Shown in pieces: positions 10,089 to 20,980 of a DNA stretch of 21,823 nt. The stretch comes from Conidiobolus incongruus B7586. Its lineage: Eukaryota > Entomophthoromycota > Entomophthoromycetes > Entomophthorales > Conidiobolaceae. The notes beneath the pieces were generated by a model. It saw only the letters and a list, made by a program, of their open reading frames with translations, made no database searches and was not told the origin of the DNA. Within the stretch, counting starts at the first letter, position 1; every line of letters begins with the position of its first letter. The stretch spans positions 1 to 21,823 of the forward strand of contig JNEM01016367.1 of assembly GCA_000697335.1 (NCBI GenBank), read 5' to 3'. The translations under genes were made by a program, and so were the position numbers.

Positions 10089-11780
10089 TTAAAAGAATAA
10101 CTTTTGTAAGAATTCGTTGGATTGAGTGTTTTGAGATGAAGAGGTGGTAGCATCGCGCTTAAATTTGAAGTATTCTTCGATGATTTGGTCGGCTGCCATC
10201 CCGTAGGTTATCTTGTTGTTGAAAACTTTGGACTCGAGTTCTTCACTTTTTTCCTTAAGGCCTTTGTTTTGGTTGATCCTAATCATTTGATTAATACATA
10301 ACTTAAACCAATAATTATAGTAATTATAATAATTAAAACTTACTGTCCCAAAATTAAACTAGTAACTTCTCTCCACATCCAGAGAGTTTGTTGCGTACCC
10401 CTCTTCCTAAACTTATCACCTGATTTAATCATAATGTTGTCGAATTCTTTCATCTTTTCCCAAGCTTTGTCAATTCCTTCATTTTTAATGGATGATAATT
10501 TAATAGCCTATATTGTATATAATATAAATATACATGGATATTGATTAATATTATGTGATTACTTTAGGCTTCCAAATGGGATTTAAAGGTTGAATAAATT
10601 TGAGTGCACTGATATATTCTGTTTGAGCTTTATTAGCTGCATTAATTAAATCACCATCACACTTGTTGATGATAATTAAATCAGATAATTCTACGATACC
10701 CTTTTTTAATCCCTAATAATAATCATAAACAAATTATACGATTTAATATCATTAACTTATATAGATACTTGTAATTCATCTCCACCTATATTAATCATTA
10801 TTAAGCAATTATTATAATTATTATAATATAATTGATGTATTACCGGCTGGAGGTACTAATAAAACAAACCTAAATATCAATTAATAGTTAATATAACATA
10901 CAAAAATACATAATATGGAGTAAATTTACATATCTACCATGTCAGCAACCAAAGTTTCGGATTGACCTACTCCTACAGTTTCTACTAGGATAATATCATA
11001 ACCACCAGCTAATTGATAATAGTCAATACATTTATTTAATCCAATTATCGATTATATTTACCTTCACATAATAAAATAGCTTCATTGGTATTTCTAGCAA
11101 CACCTCCTAATAGAAAAAAGTAAATTACTGCTTATTTTAGAACATATTAATTATATTACCTAAAGTGCCTCTAGAAGGCGAAGGTCTGACGTAAGCATTA
11201 TCATGTCTAGACAACTCTGGCATTCTTGTCTTATCCCCCAAAATAGAGCCTCCTGTTCTAGTGGAACTAGGATCCACAGCCTAAAACTATATCAATATCA
11301 AACTCATTTAATAATGTCATTTCACTTACTAGCACAGCAACCTTAAATCCCAAATTTATCAAATGCATGCCAAAGCTCTCAATAAAAGTAGACTTGCCAA
11401 CCCCTGGCGCCCCACTCAAGCCGATACGAAAAGTTTTTTTAGTGTCGTTCATATTATTCACCTGGTACTCCAGCAAGTTCTTCAGTATTTCTCGAGATTG
11501 CTTTTTATGCTCCAATTTGGTCGATTCCACTAAAACATAATATTTAACTATAGCTTATTTTGGCGCGTAATTAGGATTTACCTAGAGTGATAGCTTTCGC
11601 TAAACTGAGTCTGTCTTTATTGCGAATTCCTTTTAACAGATCTGTAGTTGAATAACTGCGGTAACTTTTTAAAAATGTCTAAATACTATTAATATATATT
11701 CACACTATATTTATATTATTAATCTTATTTACATTTTTTAAATGTTGATTATTATTATTTAATATTAATTTTGAGATCAT
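10089..11780 (-). CDS. MMAA: MMAA/MeaB-type GTPase, methylmalonyl-CoA mutase chaperone, mitochondrial
   Basis: A G3E-family GTPase that loads and protects the adenosylcobalamin cofactor of methylmalonyl-CoA mutase (propionate/odd-chain catabolism). Eleven exons join in frame (minus strand): 11733-11780, 11582-11678, 11330-11529, 11160-11280, 11062-11106, 10930-11008, 10844-10869, 10769-10785, 10563-10712, 10344-10507, 10089-10278. This gives 378 residues, against about 418 in human. The ten introns are 49-65 nt, all GT...TAG. The N-terminus ([11 protein letters not shown]...) looks like a mitochondrial presequence. Walker [10 protein letters not shown] is at 88-96, [20 protein letters not shown] at 116-135, [13 protein letters not shown] at about 147-159, switch [11 protein letters not shown] at 180-188, and the base-recognition NKCD at 227-230; the C-terminal part matches the family dimerisation arm. 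All key motifs are present. Two exons are only 26 and 17 nt. The gene implies a cobalamin-dependent mutase elsewhere in the genome. Confidence 0.95.
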
Positions 11781-13021
11781 AATTATTTAAGCAATTAAAA
11801 AGAGATAAAGTCATTATGATTAATCATTAATAATTTTATTGAATTTTCGAATTCACATGACTATCTTTGCTTGAAATTGACATAATCATAATAATTATTT
11901 TAAAAAACGTTCTAAACTATAAAATTTATATCAAGTATCAAAAATATCATATTAATTATATTAATTCATTAAACACATAATAATCAATATTATATATATT
12001 TTATATTATATACCTATTCTAAAATTTTTAGCTTTTTGATTCTTTGAAATTTTTAATTATTATCACAATTTAAATTTGATTTATTGTATCTAAAACCAAT
12101 AACTTATATAATAATAAAAGGATCAATATTATACACTAAAATTAATATAGAAAATAGAAATTATACCTCAATGATTTTTTCAATATATAATTATCAACTA
12201 TATATAATAGTATTTTATTCTGCAATTATTGGAAATTAAAGTTCTCAAGTTATAAATGAACTAGTCTTATTTATAAAAAAATATTTAAAAAAATATAACC
12301 GTCAAATATTCTAAAACTCAGATTTATCAACTTAAGCATAACTATCCATAACCATATTTAATTCAAATAACCATACAAAACAATTACTTTCATTATTATC
12401 ATATTAATAATAATAAATTTAGGACTGCCAAGGTATTGAAATATATAACATATATAAATATACAATAAATTAATATCAATTTTGGTCTCAATATTTATAA
12501 ATATAATATTGATAAAAACAAACTGTTTGGAATATATTAAATATTGTGGGTCTATTATTGCCCAACAGTATAATTAGTTCAATACAAGACGTACATTGAT
12601 CTATTTACTAAAATAATCAATAAATTCAAATAATTCTAGAATTTTTTAGATTCCAACATTTATATTAATTATATTATTTATTGATAGTCTTAAACCTCTA
12701 TAATTTTATAATATTATTTTTATTTTGATATTGAGTTTGGATTAATGGTAATACCAAATTCTAGACAACAATAAAGGTTTCAATAATATGGATAATATAA
12801 AATAAAATCATTGGAAAATTATATTAAAATATATTAGCTGAATTTAAAGTTATTTATATAATTTAGAAAAAATATATATTTTTCAAATTAAATTAATTAA
12901 GTTGAATGATTTTAAACTGTCTTATATTGAAATTCATTGATATTAATGTAACCCAAAATCCATCTTATACTTGAAAAATTGTATAATAAACTATAAAATT
13001 ATAGGCTGTGATTTTAATAAA

Positions 13022-13052
<31 letters not shown>

Positions 13053-15300
13053 ATGTATATAATCAACCTGATTAAAAATGTTAAATTTTTAAATCTATAA
13101 TTAATTTTAATATTTATAGTTGATATAATGTCTATTTACAAAAATTAAACCTCAATGTAAAATTTGATCAATTGTATACTTGGCATAATGTTTCTATTTC
13201 AATGATTATAAAGATCTAAAAATGATACACAAATATTATATAATAATAAAATATTTGATTATTAAGCAAACAATAAACGAATAATATATGAATATTAATT
13301 TTCTTTTGAATCTAGTTCAGGCATTTTGATATTCACAAAATATTTATATCAAATTCAAAAATACATACAATATTATTAAATAATTAAACCTCCTTAAAAC
13401 TTGATGGAATAATAATAGGATAAGAGAGCATAAATACAATTTAAATCTTATAAAGCATATATTCATAAATAAATGTCCTTATATTTCTCATTGAAAATAT
13501 AAGTAGTATTAAGAGACTTTATCTCCATTTAGAAATTTTTCTATTTTCAATTGCCCTCTAAATATGAGGAATCATAATTTCTTCAAATCATTGGAAGAGA
13601 AAAATTCAAAACAATATAGACCAATAATATAAAAACTATAATATTTGAAATATAAATATAATTTATTTTGAAAATTAATATTTTTAGTGTATTCCATAAA
13701 ATCGCACTTTATTTTCATTTAAATTGAGATTAATAGTAATTTTATAATTTAAAATATAGTATGAAAATTTATAACCATTTAATAGTTAGTGGAAAACTGT
13801 AATATATATGGTTATTAAACTAAAATACCGTAATAATTTTTAAGTTCTCTAAGCTTTTGATTATTAATATAAGTTAAATTTGGTATTATGACCAAGTTCT
13901 GATTAATTTTCTGAACTTTGAAATTTTCTAAATTTGGCAAGTTTAGAATACATATTAAGTAATATTGAATATGCTTTCATAAATTATAAATATAGTTATT
14001 TTGATCGGTAAATAATACAATAATACCATATAAATTACGGAAAATACCCCCAATATTTTTCAAATGCTATTTTGAATAATTTGAAAGAATATATTAATTA
14101 ATTTCTTAAAATGCTTATAACATTCAAAGAAATATTCCCATATAGAAAAATTCATTTTAGCATTCAATAAACTGTTAATTTTCGGGCTATTCCAAATTTA
14201 AAAAATCAACATAAAGAGTCACTATCCCAACAATATCAAGAAATTCTCACTCAATAATACACTTTATGATCTGTCATAATATTTGTTAATTAGGGGGACA
14301 AGATAAACCCAATGATAAAAAATATTAAAATTCTCAAATTAATCATTTTAAGCTTAATTTCAATAATATCATTTAACAAATCTCAAACGATTAACTTACA
14401 CTCCCCTAACAAAAAGTGTAGAAAATAAAAGTAATATAATTATATATAGCTCTTAAAATATTACAACATTACTCTAAAATGATGTAACCTACTTGAATAT
14501 CACAATTTGACAGGAATCTAATTTATCAATCTCAACCCCATATTGTTGCTATCTATGGTTCAAAAATCATGAAGATCTAATAAATGAGGCGGACGCCATA
14601 TTTTGTTTTTATTATAAATATTTGATGAAAATTAGTATGTTAAAAATATAGTTTATAACACTATCAGGTGTTAAACTAGCCTAACTTTTAATATTTAATA
14701 GAATTAAATAGTTTAAAAAAATATACAATTACTTTTATCAGCTTATGGTGTTAGATAAGCAATAAAAACATTGTTTTAAGAACATCCATTTCACCACTAA
14801 ACTCTTAAACATAATTTTCAAAAATCAAAAAAAATTTTTTTTGAGATATTATTAATGTTAAACTAAAATTGTATTAAACAATAATTTAACACTTCAAAAT
14901 ATATACACATATAATATAAAAATTAATTAACCCTTAAAATATTATCAAAACAATAAAAATTTAATTATGATTATTTTAAATTATTGAAAAATAATTTATA
15001 ACATAAAACTTAAAATAAAAATAAAAATAGTAATAATTGACTAACCTAAAAATAATTATTATTATTTAATATAATCAGAGAAATATTTAACTAAAAACTA
15101 AATTTTAATAGAAAAAGAAAAAAAAACAAATAATTAATATATGTGTGATTAGTAATATAAAATTTTGAATTAAAAGTTTCAAAGATTTATATACTTTATT
15201 ATTAAATTTAATCTGTATTGGAAGGAGAAAGGATTAGTTAAAAAATATTCACAAAAAATAATACAAATTTCAATAGAAAACATTAATAAATAGTAGTATA
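11781..15300. other. Long AT-rich intergenic desert
   Basis: About 3.5 kb upstream of MMAA without a supported gene. There is a TA-type microsatellite near 13021-13060 and a few small inverted repeats (GGCG-ga-CGCC at 14588-14597; ACACT...AGTGT near 14400-14420). No recognisable protein fragment, tRNA or transposon remnant was seen on either strand. Confidence 0.6.
13021..13060. repeat. (TA)n microsatellite, interrupted by TG
   Basis: About ten AT units are followed by a run interrupted by three GT steps, which is the usual look of an ageing dinucleotide repeat. Confidence 0.85.
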
Positions 15301-15475
15301 AAACAATTGCACAATGAGCAATATTGGCTCTAATTATGCATAATCGGAATCAACTGAAGGATGGATATTGTGGATGGAAGGAAAGAAGCTGAAAGTACCA
15401 ATGAGATTAGAGCATCACTTTGAGTGATTAGGGGAAGACTATCAGAGACTCGATGTGTTTGTGTTTACTGTGCGT

Positions 15476-15519
15476 GTGCACCCCCGTAAACTGAATGACG
15501 TTCGGGGGGAGGAGTGCAC
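15476..15519 (-). terminator. GC-rich bulged hairpin, possible 3'-end or RNA structure
   Basis: GTGCA (15476-15480) followed by CCCCCG (15481-15486) pairs with CGGGGG (15503-15508) and TGCAC (15515-15519). This makes an 11-bp stem with a 6-nt bulge on one side and a 16-nt loop. It lies about 120 nt beyond the PH gene stop codon. Eukaryotic Pol II genes do not need such hairpins, so the terminator label is only one option; mRNA stability control or a small RNA are others. Confidence 0.35.
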
Positions 15520-15550
15520 AATAAATGCTCTGTCTATTTTGCGCAAAACC

Positions 15551-15566
15551 GATTTGTCAACAAATC
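15551..15566. promoter_or_regulatory. 16-nt palindrome GATTTGT-ca-ACAAATC
   Basis: Two perfect 7-nt inverted arms with a 2-nt centre, the shape of a dimeric DNA-binding-protein site. It lies 18 nt from the double CCAAT palindrome at 15584-15593. Function is unknown; such an element could also be part of folded RNA. Confidence 0.3.
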
Positions 15567-15583
15567 CGAATTGGAAATCGCTC

Positions 15584-15593
15584 ATTGGCCAAT
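15584..15593. promoter_or_regulatory. ATTGGCCAAT, CCAAT box on both strands
   Basis: A perfect 10-nt palindrome containing CCAAT in each orientation, the core recognised by the HAP/NF-Y complex. It sits only 46 nt past the stop codon of the PH gene, an odd place for a promoter element unless another transcript starts here. A chance match is possible. Confidence 0.3.
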
Positions 15594-15638
15594 AAGATTG
15601 TTCTGATGAATTACTGGATTTTGCTCGAAAGAGAGGGA

Positions 15639-17060
15639 CTAGGCGGGGGTGGGGTTGCTCTGGGCAAATAGATTCCAGTTCAACGAGTGTGACGAATGGT
15701 TCTTCTTACCAAACGAGCTGAACATCTCCAGGATTGACTCGTTATCATCTTGAAGTTCCATAACTGGGGTCAGGTACTGATTCTTTTTCATGGTGGATTT
15801 GAACTGACTGGAGGGATAGCGGATGGAGGAGGGGGGAGAAGTGGGTGTGATAGGCTCTGAGGGTGAGGCGGGATATGCTTGATTGATGCTTTCGTCCTCT
15901 GACCCGCGACGAAGGTTCAATCTGGTAAAATCAGGGATTTGAGTTAGTCTTCCTAGGGAAGATTCGTTTCCATCAATAATCGACTGGCTGTCACTGACGC
16001 CGTTGGGACGGAAAGATCTCATAGAGCCACTACTGCTCCACTTGGATCTAAGCAATTTAGGTGGTGTTTTGGAATTGGAAACAGTAGAGTTCTCGTAGCT
16101 TGTGTGTGTATTGAGAGGGTTGGCGTGGATAGCTTTAAGGCCTTGAAGCCAGGATTTTAGTTGAACAGTGGTTTCAGCTTGTAAAAACCAGCACTCATCG
16201 CCTGATTTGACTTGGAATACACGCTTCTTGCCACTGAAACCATCTGATACACAAATAATGGAATCTGGATTAATGGTAAGTTTATCTGTGGGAAGGGCAG
16301 AAGAGCAGGATGATTTGAAACGATAGAGAATATTATCGTGAAGACAAAAGTATCTTCGCTTCCACTGCTTTCTGGCAAGAAGGCTGGGATTAATAACATA
16401 TAACTTGACTAGCCAACCACTGATACTGGAAGTCTCTTTGAGTTCACCAAGTGTTAAGCCGGTTGAAGAAGCTGGTGGATTTGAAGGGTAGGAAGTGGTG
16501 GGATCGAGAGAGATGACACTTGAGCTAGAAGAGCGGGGAGATGTGACAGGAGGATGAACTGCTCTATATTTTTTATGACCAAGGATTTTGAATGGATTGC
16601 GTATTGAGCTGGATGTCGATGAGTTGATGTTGACACTCTCGTCTATTGAAGCTCTCTCTTTGACAGAAATGTTGGAAGCCATAGCATCATTTGACGGGTG
16701 AGGCTTATCTATCGTTGTTGGTACTCTTAAAGATTGCTGTTGCACCTTATTCCAACAAGTATCAAGTTGATCTAATAAACCACGAATATCACTGCTGTAT
16801 TGTGTAGAGAAATCATCTTCTCTGCCGCCAACAGAGGAGCCAAATCCAGATTCGCGAGATTGGCGATTGACATTAGAAGTTGAGAGAGATTTTTGAAAAG
16901 TTAGGCGATCCAGGTTGGCTTTGAGGCTAATTAAAGAGTCGTTATAGTTGGGTGTAGGTGTTTCCGTGTGATTTAAAGGTAAATCCCATCTGGTACCAAA
17001 AAGGGACTGAGGTGAATGGCGCTTAGTATGTACGTGCGTTGTTGTTATTGTTGCAGACAT
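15639..17060 (-). CDS. Ser-rich protein with a central pleckstrin homology (PH) domain
   Basis: An intronless 473-residue protein. A PH domain spans about residues 212-314. It opens SGWLVKLYV, has the basic strand KQWKRRYFCLHDNILYRF (231-248) that usually contacts phosphoinositides or other acidic membrane lipids, a later strand CWFLQAET (290-297), and the invariant C-terminal-helix tryptophan in LKSWLQGLKA (W304). A ~10-residue insert before the WKRR strand (NPSLLARK) is longer than in minimal PH domains. The flanks (1-210, 320-473) are Ser/Thr/Pro-rich and probably disordered, with many SP/TP and RxxS sites (for example SPRSSSS, TPTSPPSS), which suggests phospho-regulation. A short helical segment (RGLLDQLDTCWNKVQQQ, 93-109) may bind a partner. 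The likely role is a membrane-recruited signalling or polarity adaptor (inference); I do not recognise a named orthologue. There is no transmembrane segment. Coding composition is GC-richer than its surroundings. Confidence 0.9.
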   Translation of the reverse strand: MSATITTTHVHTKRHSPQSLFGTRWDLPLNHTETPTPNYNDSLISLKANLDRLTFQKSLSTSNVNRQSRESGFGSSVGGREDDFSTQYSSDIRGLLDQLDTCWNKVQQQSLRVPTTIDKPHPSNDAMASNISVKERASIDESVNINSSTSSSIRNPFKILGHKKYRAVHPPVTSPRSSSSSVISLDPTTSYPSNPPASSTGLTLGELKETSSISGWLVKLYVINPSLLARKQWKRRYFCLHDNILYRFKSSCSSALPTDKLTINPDSIICVSDGFSGKKRVFQVKSGDECWFLQAETTVQLKSWLQGLKAIHANPLNTHTSYENSTVSNSKTPPKLLRSKWSSSGSMRSFRPNGVSDSQSIIDGNESSLGRLTQIPDFTRLNLRRGSEDESINQAYPASPSEPITPTSPPSSIRYPSSQFKSTMKKNQYLTPVMELQDDNESILEMFSSFGKKNHSSHSLNWNLFAQSNPTPA

Positions 17061-20000
17061 AATATTTCAATTTGAAATCAATATAAATTGATATTAATAG
17101 ATAATAATATACAATATAATACGAACTGTTGGGAAAGAAGTATGAAGCTGGTCTTATAATAAATTCACAAATATATTGCAAGTGAATAGAAGATAAGCCA
17201 ATACCCAAATAAAAACCAAGTAGAATTGGAGTTTGTGGAATAGATGCCAATTTATACTGGATGCGAATGTTGATATTGTAGGTTTTAAATATCCGATTAA
17301 CAGCTGTGAAAACTGATTTGAAGAAGGGGGGAGGATAATCGAGGGGGGAATTTAGTACAATTTCAGAGCTGAACTTAAGTTACACTCACTGTTAATTATA
17401 CTGGTTATTTCTTTGAATTGGGTTGAAATTTTTATATTCAGATCATTTTATTTGCCATAATAACTAATATCAAAATCAACAGATTTCAACCTCATTCTAT
17501 TCTATTCATAAATATATCATTTGTTAAATATGATTTGGTATCATCTACGCTGTCAATCTTATTTTCATATTCATTGCATTGATCAATTTTAAGACATCCG
17601 AATATTAGTGTAATGTTATTTGTTATAATCTTGTTTCTTATTTTTAAATCACCGATCATTCATTATCATATCATGTCATTCTATAGTCTTTATTTCAATA
17701 TTAAACAGTTTTATTCTCATTATTAAAACACAATAGGCTATATAATTTATCCCTGTCACTCATGAATCCACTTCATTCTATTATTATTACGTTGATTATT
17801 AAATAGCTCATTGACATTAATAATAGAAGGTAAAAAGAACTGAAATTGAGCCATCATACATTTAGTATAGTAACAGCTTACAACTAATAAAAAATATATT
17901 TATTTTTAGTATTTTGATTGAGAATCTAGAATGATTTAGGATGATTTAAAGAAAAACGGGCTTAAAAAGTAGCATAAAATAAAGTCAATTTCTGAATTCG
18001 AATTGGGGGCATTTCATGGGACATAACGAAAATCCTCAATTCAATATTCAGTTACCCAAAAATTCAAATTATTAAATCATTAAAATGTCAATTATTAGAT
18101 AATAGTGGATATTTGATAATTTGTATTGTTTTTAAAACAGATTGAACTAATATTTGTGTATTTTTAACTCATATGATAATTAATTCAATATTCTTTTCCT
18201 ATAATTTTATATCTTTTTCAATTTATTATTAATTTAAAATAATAAAACTATTAAAACTATTATTACTATTTTTTTCTTTTTTAATTAAAATATTTTCAAT
18301 TTATCAAAATAATTAACCAATAATATCCTTTTAAAATGAATAAAATAACAATTTTGATAAATACATATATATATTATATTATATTATTTATTTATATTAA
18401 AAAATGCTCTCATCGAGTAAATTACTCAATTTAGAAATTATGAAAATATATATTTTTAAAAATCTGATAAAATGCTATTTTTAATAATAAAAACAATTTA
18501 TAGTAATTTGACTATATTGGAAATAAATTTTTTTTTCAAAAATAAAAAAACAATAAATTCAAGAAAACTCTATAATTATCATTTATCCTATCCATAACAT
18601 TTACAAGTAAGTATATGATTGACTAAGAACGTATCCATTCTTGATGATATGGTACTTGTTATGGAGTTAGTGGAATGACTAAGGGTTCATTTGATTGGTA
18701 AATCTTTGAATCCATTCACTTTTAATATTTCGATTTTGACATTGATTTTACCTCATATGGATATTGTATTATAAAACTTCAGAATGATTATGCTATAGGA
18801 TGCTAATTGAAACTGAGGGATTGAAGGGAGATTGTGGTAAGTGAAAATTTTTAATGTCAAATCTACTTTTTAGGATCAAAATAGAATGGTGTTCATTAAT
18901 ACAGTTGGATGATCATCTCTCTTTATTCATATTATAGTAATTTTTTATCACTTCTGTATGACATATTATGTTTTAATTTAATGTAAATAATAAAATATTG
19001 ATCATTAACTAAATATGTGTTTGATATAACATAATCATTCAAAGTACATGTATAATTAATATAATAAAAATATAAGTTGTTTTTTGCTAATTATAAATTA
19101 CTTAAATACTTTTATTAAATTATATAAGGAAAAGCTAAAATATATACATTGAAATGAGTTTAAAATTAATCCATTCTGCAAGTTAAATACATTTTAAATT
19201 GCTTTTCCCTTATCATAATTATTGTTATTCATCCCTTAGACTAAAATTCGAATATCTACTCCTTGACCTATATTCAACCCAATTTGAAATAAATAAATCC
19301 AAAATATATCAAATTAAAATATATGATAAACCCATGATTTCACAAGGATAGACATTCTCTATTATTATATACTCTATGAATGATTGGTATTTTAAATAAA
19401 TATGTAATCATCGTTAAATATACAATTTCAAATAGGTTAAAATTTATATTAAGTTAGCTAATTATCGTTAATGAAAATCAATTAAATTGATAGTTCTCTT
19501 CAAAATAATAAATAAATATATATTGTTCATTAATAGTATCATTTTACAACTAATTATCTTATGATAATCTTATTACTAATAAAAAAGTTTCATACATTAA
19601 ATCTCTCTTTATAATTAATCAACTTTTATTGTGAATTTATAACCGTCATTTGTGAACACTTGAAACAAAGGTATGTAATTAAAATACTCTTAGCTTCTGC
19701 TTAGAGCTCAACAGGATTTCTATTAATTGATATAGCTATAACTTTAAGAATCATATCAATAACTTTTTTAATAATATCAATAGAATTAAATACTGTTTCA
19801 TAATTAATTGTATTATATTCCTTTATCAACACACATTAAATCTAATATTTAATATAATATATCTATTAGTTGGATCTTATTTTAATTTACGTCTCTTAGT
19901 TTTTAATCCTTACTAAATATTCATTATTGTTATCAATAAACTTAACTAAATTTGTAATTTGCCGAAAATTAATGGTTGATATTATAATAGCTATTTGGAT

Positions 20001-20470
20001 AGCTTAAAATTAGTAATTTAATAATTCACCGACATTCAACTATAATTATTATTAATAATATAATATTTTTATATTATAAAACAATGATCTTTAATCGTTG
20101 ATAATAGTTCAGTTAATAATAATAATAATAATAATATCAATTTAAGATTTTGTTTTTCTAAATGAATTGAGTTGAAAAAGAGATTACACAAAAATCTAGT
20201 CTTTATTACACAATAACTAAAATTACCGAAAGCTTCTATCTTATTAGTAAATTTCAAATTAATGGGATTTAAGAAAAAGAGTAAAAATTGCAGGATAATA
20301 TTGCAATTTAACATAATCTATACATTAGGTTGAGATTAAACTCTTGAGAATGTATATTTAGATTAATTTTTGCTTTTGTATTACTCTAAATGCATATTGG
20401 AGTAGCATTTAATCACATTGATTTTTATTAAAAAATTTAATATTCAATATAAATTTTATATGAGTATTTC
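17061..20470. other. Long AT-rich intergenic desert downstream of the mariner cluster, upstream of the PH gene
   Basis: About 3.4 kb. The first ~340 bp presumably hold the PH gene promoter and 5' UTR. A slightly less AT-rich stretch at about 18590-18930 contains no readable gene. The small frame at 20069-20314 (-) is low-complexity and unsupported. An (AAT)n run lies at about 20115-20136. No tRNA or further mariner fragments were recognised. Confidence 0.6.
17326..17348 (-). promoter_or_regulatory. Paired C-rich runs upstream of the PH gene
   Basis: On the sense (minus) strand, two CCCCCCT runs lie 8-9 nt apart, about 270 nt before the ATG at 17060. Each contains CCCCT, the core of stress-response elements bound by C2H2 zinc-finger regulators in yeasts. 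They stand out in this AT-rich DNA. Whether this fungus uses that element is unknown. Confidence 0.3.
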
Positions 20471-20472
20471 AA

Positions 20473-20473
<1 letters not shown>

Positions 20474-20518
<45 letters not shown>

Positions 20519-20519
20519 T
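20474..20519. repeat. (AAT)n microsatellite, about 15 units
   Basis: An uninterrupted trinucleotide run of about 45 nt lies some 240 bp before the first transposon-end copy. A shorter run of the same unit is at about 20115-20136. Confidence 0.9.
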
Positions 20520-20756
20520 CAATTTAAATTCAAGTTCTAACAAATTTAATAAATTAATTTTATTAATTGGTTTTAAATATATAATGAAATTTTTGATAAT
20601 ATTATTCTAATTAATTTCAATTGTCTTTCTAATTAAAATTTCAAAAATTTATATATAATAAAAAATTAATAAATATTAATATTATTTTAAATAATAAAAT
20701 AATATTTTTTATAGAATATCTAGTTTATTAATTAATATTAATTTAAAAAGAAAAAA

Positions 20757-20978
20757 AATTGATTAATATTTTAATTTTTGATTTTTCAAATATATTATTA
20801 ATTTTGAAAACTTAATAATATAAGATATATATAAAAGAATAAATATTTTTAAACTATATATATATAATTTATATTAATTTATTAAAATACTTTTTAATAA
20901 ATTATTAAAATTGAGTTTAATTTTTTATATAATAAATAATAATTATCAAAAGTTTATATTTTATTAGTATAGAAATTA
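20757..20978 (+). mobile_element. Partial copy of the mariner-like element end
   Basis: This ~220 bp piece repeats the first ~220 bp of the copy that follows at 20981. Shared landmarks in order are a TTTGATTTTTCAAA-type block (about 20777), TTTTGAAA, AAATATTTTTAAACTATATA (about 20848), TTATTAAAATA and AATTATCAAAAG. It stops just before the adjacent copy begins, so it is either a truncated insertion next to another copy or a tandem duplication of the end. It contains none of the transposase-like region. Confidence 0.6.
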
Positions 20979-20980
20979 AA

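Larger units (their letters stand above)
15301..15638. other. GC-richer block beyond the 3' end of the PH-domain gene
   Basis: This ~340 bp stretch is much richer in G/C than the desert to its left but carries stops in all frames. On the minus strand it directly follows the TAG of the PH gene, so the simplest reading is its 3' UTR (inference). It also holds features unusual for a plain UTR: a strong hairpin (15476-15519), a 16-nt palindrome (15551-15566) and the palindrome ATTGGCCAAT (15584-15593), which is a CCAAT box on both strands. A separate short non-coding transcript or a promoter is therefore possible. Confidence 0.5.

Noticed and set aside
14588-14597. Short hairpin GGCG-ga-CGCC
   Set aside because: Only four base pairs with a two-base loop; too small to claim a feature.
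17023-17250. Small minus-strand open frame overlapping the PH gene start
   Set aside because: Translates promoter and 5' leader; rich in Ile, Tyr and Asn from A/T codons, no domain, and it ends inside the better-supported gene.
20069-20314. Minus-strand open frame with hydrophobic leucine run
   Set aside because: The leucine run comes from an (AAT)n microsatellite; there is no other coding evidence.
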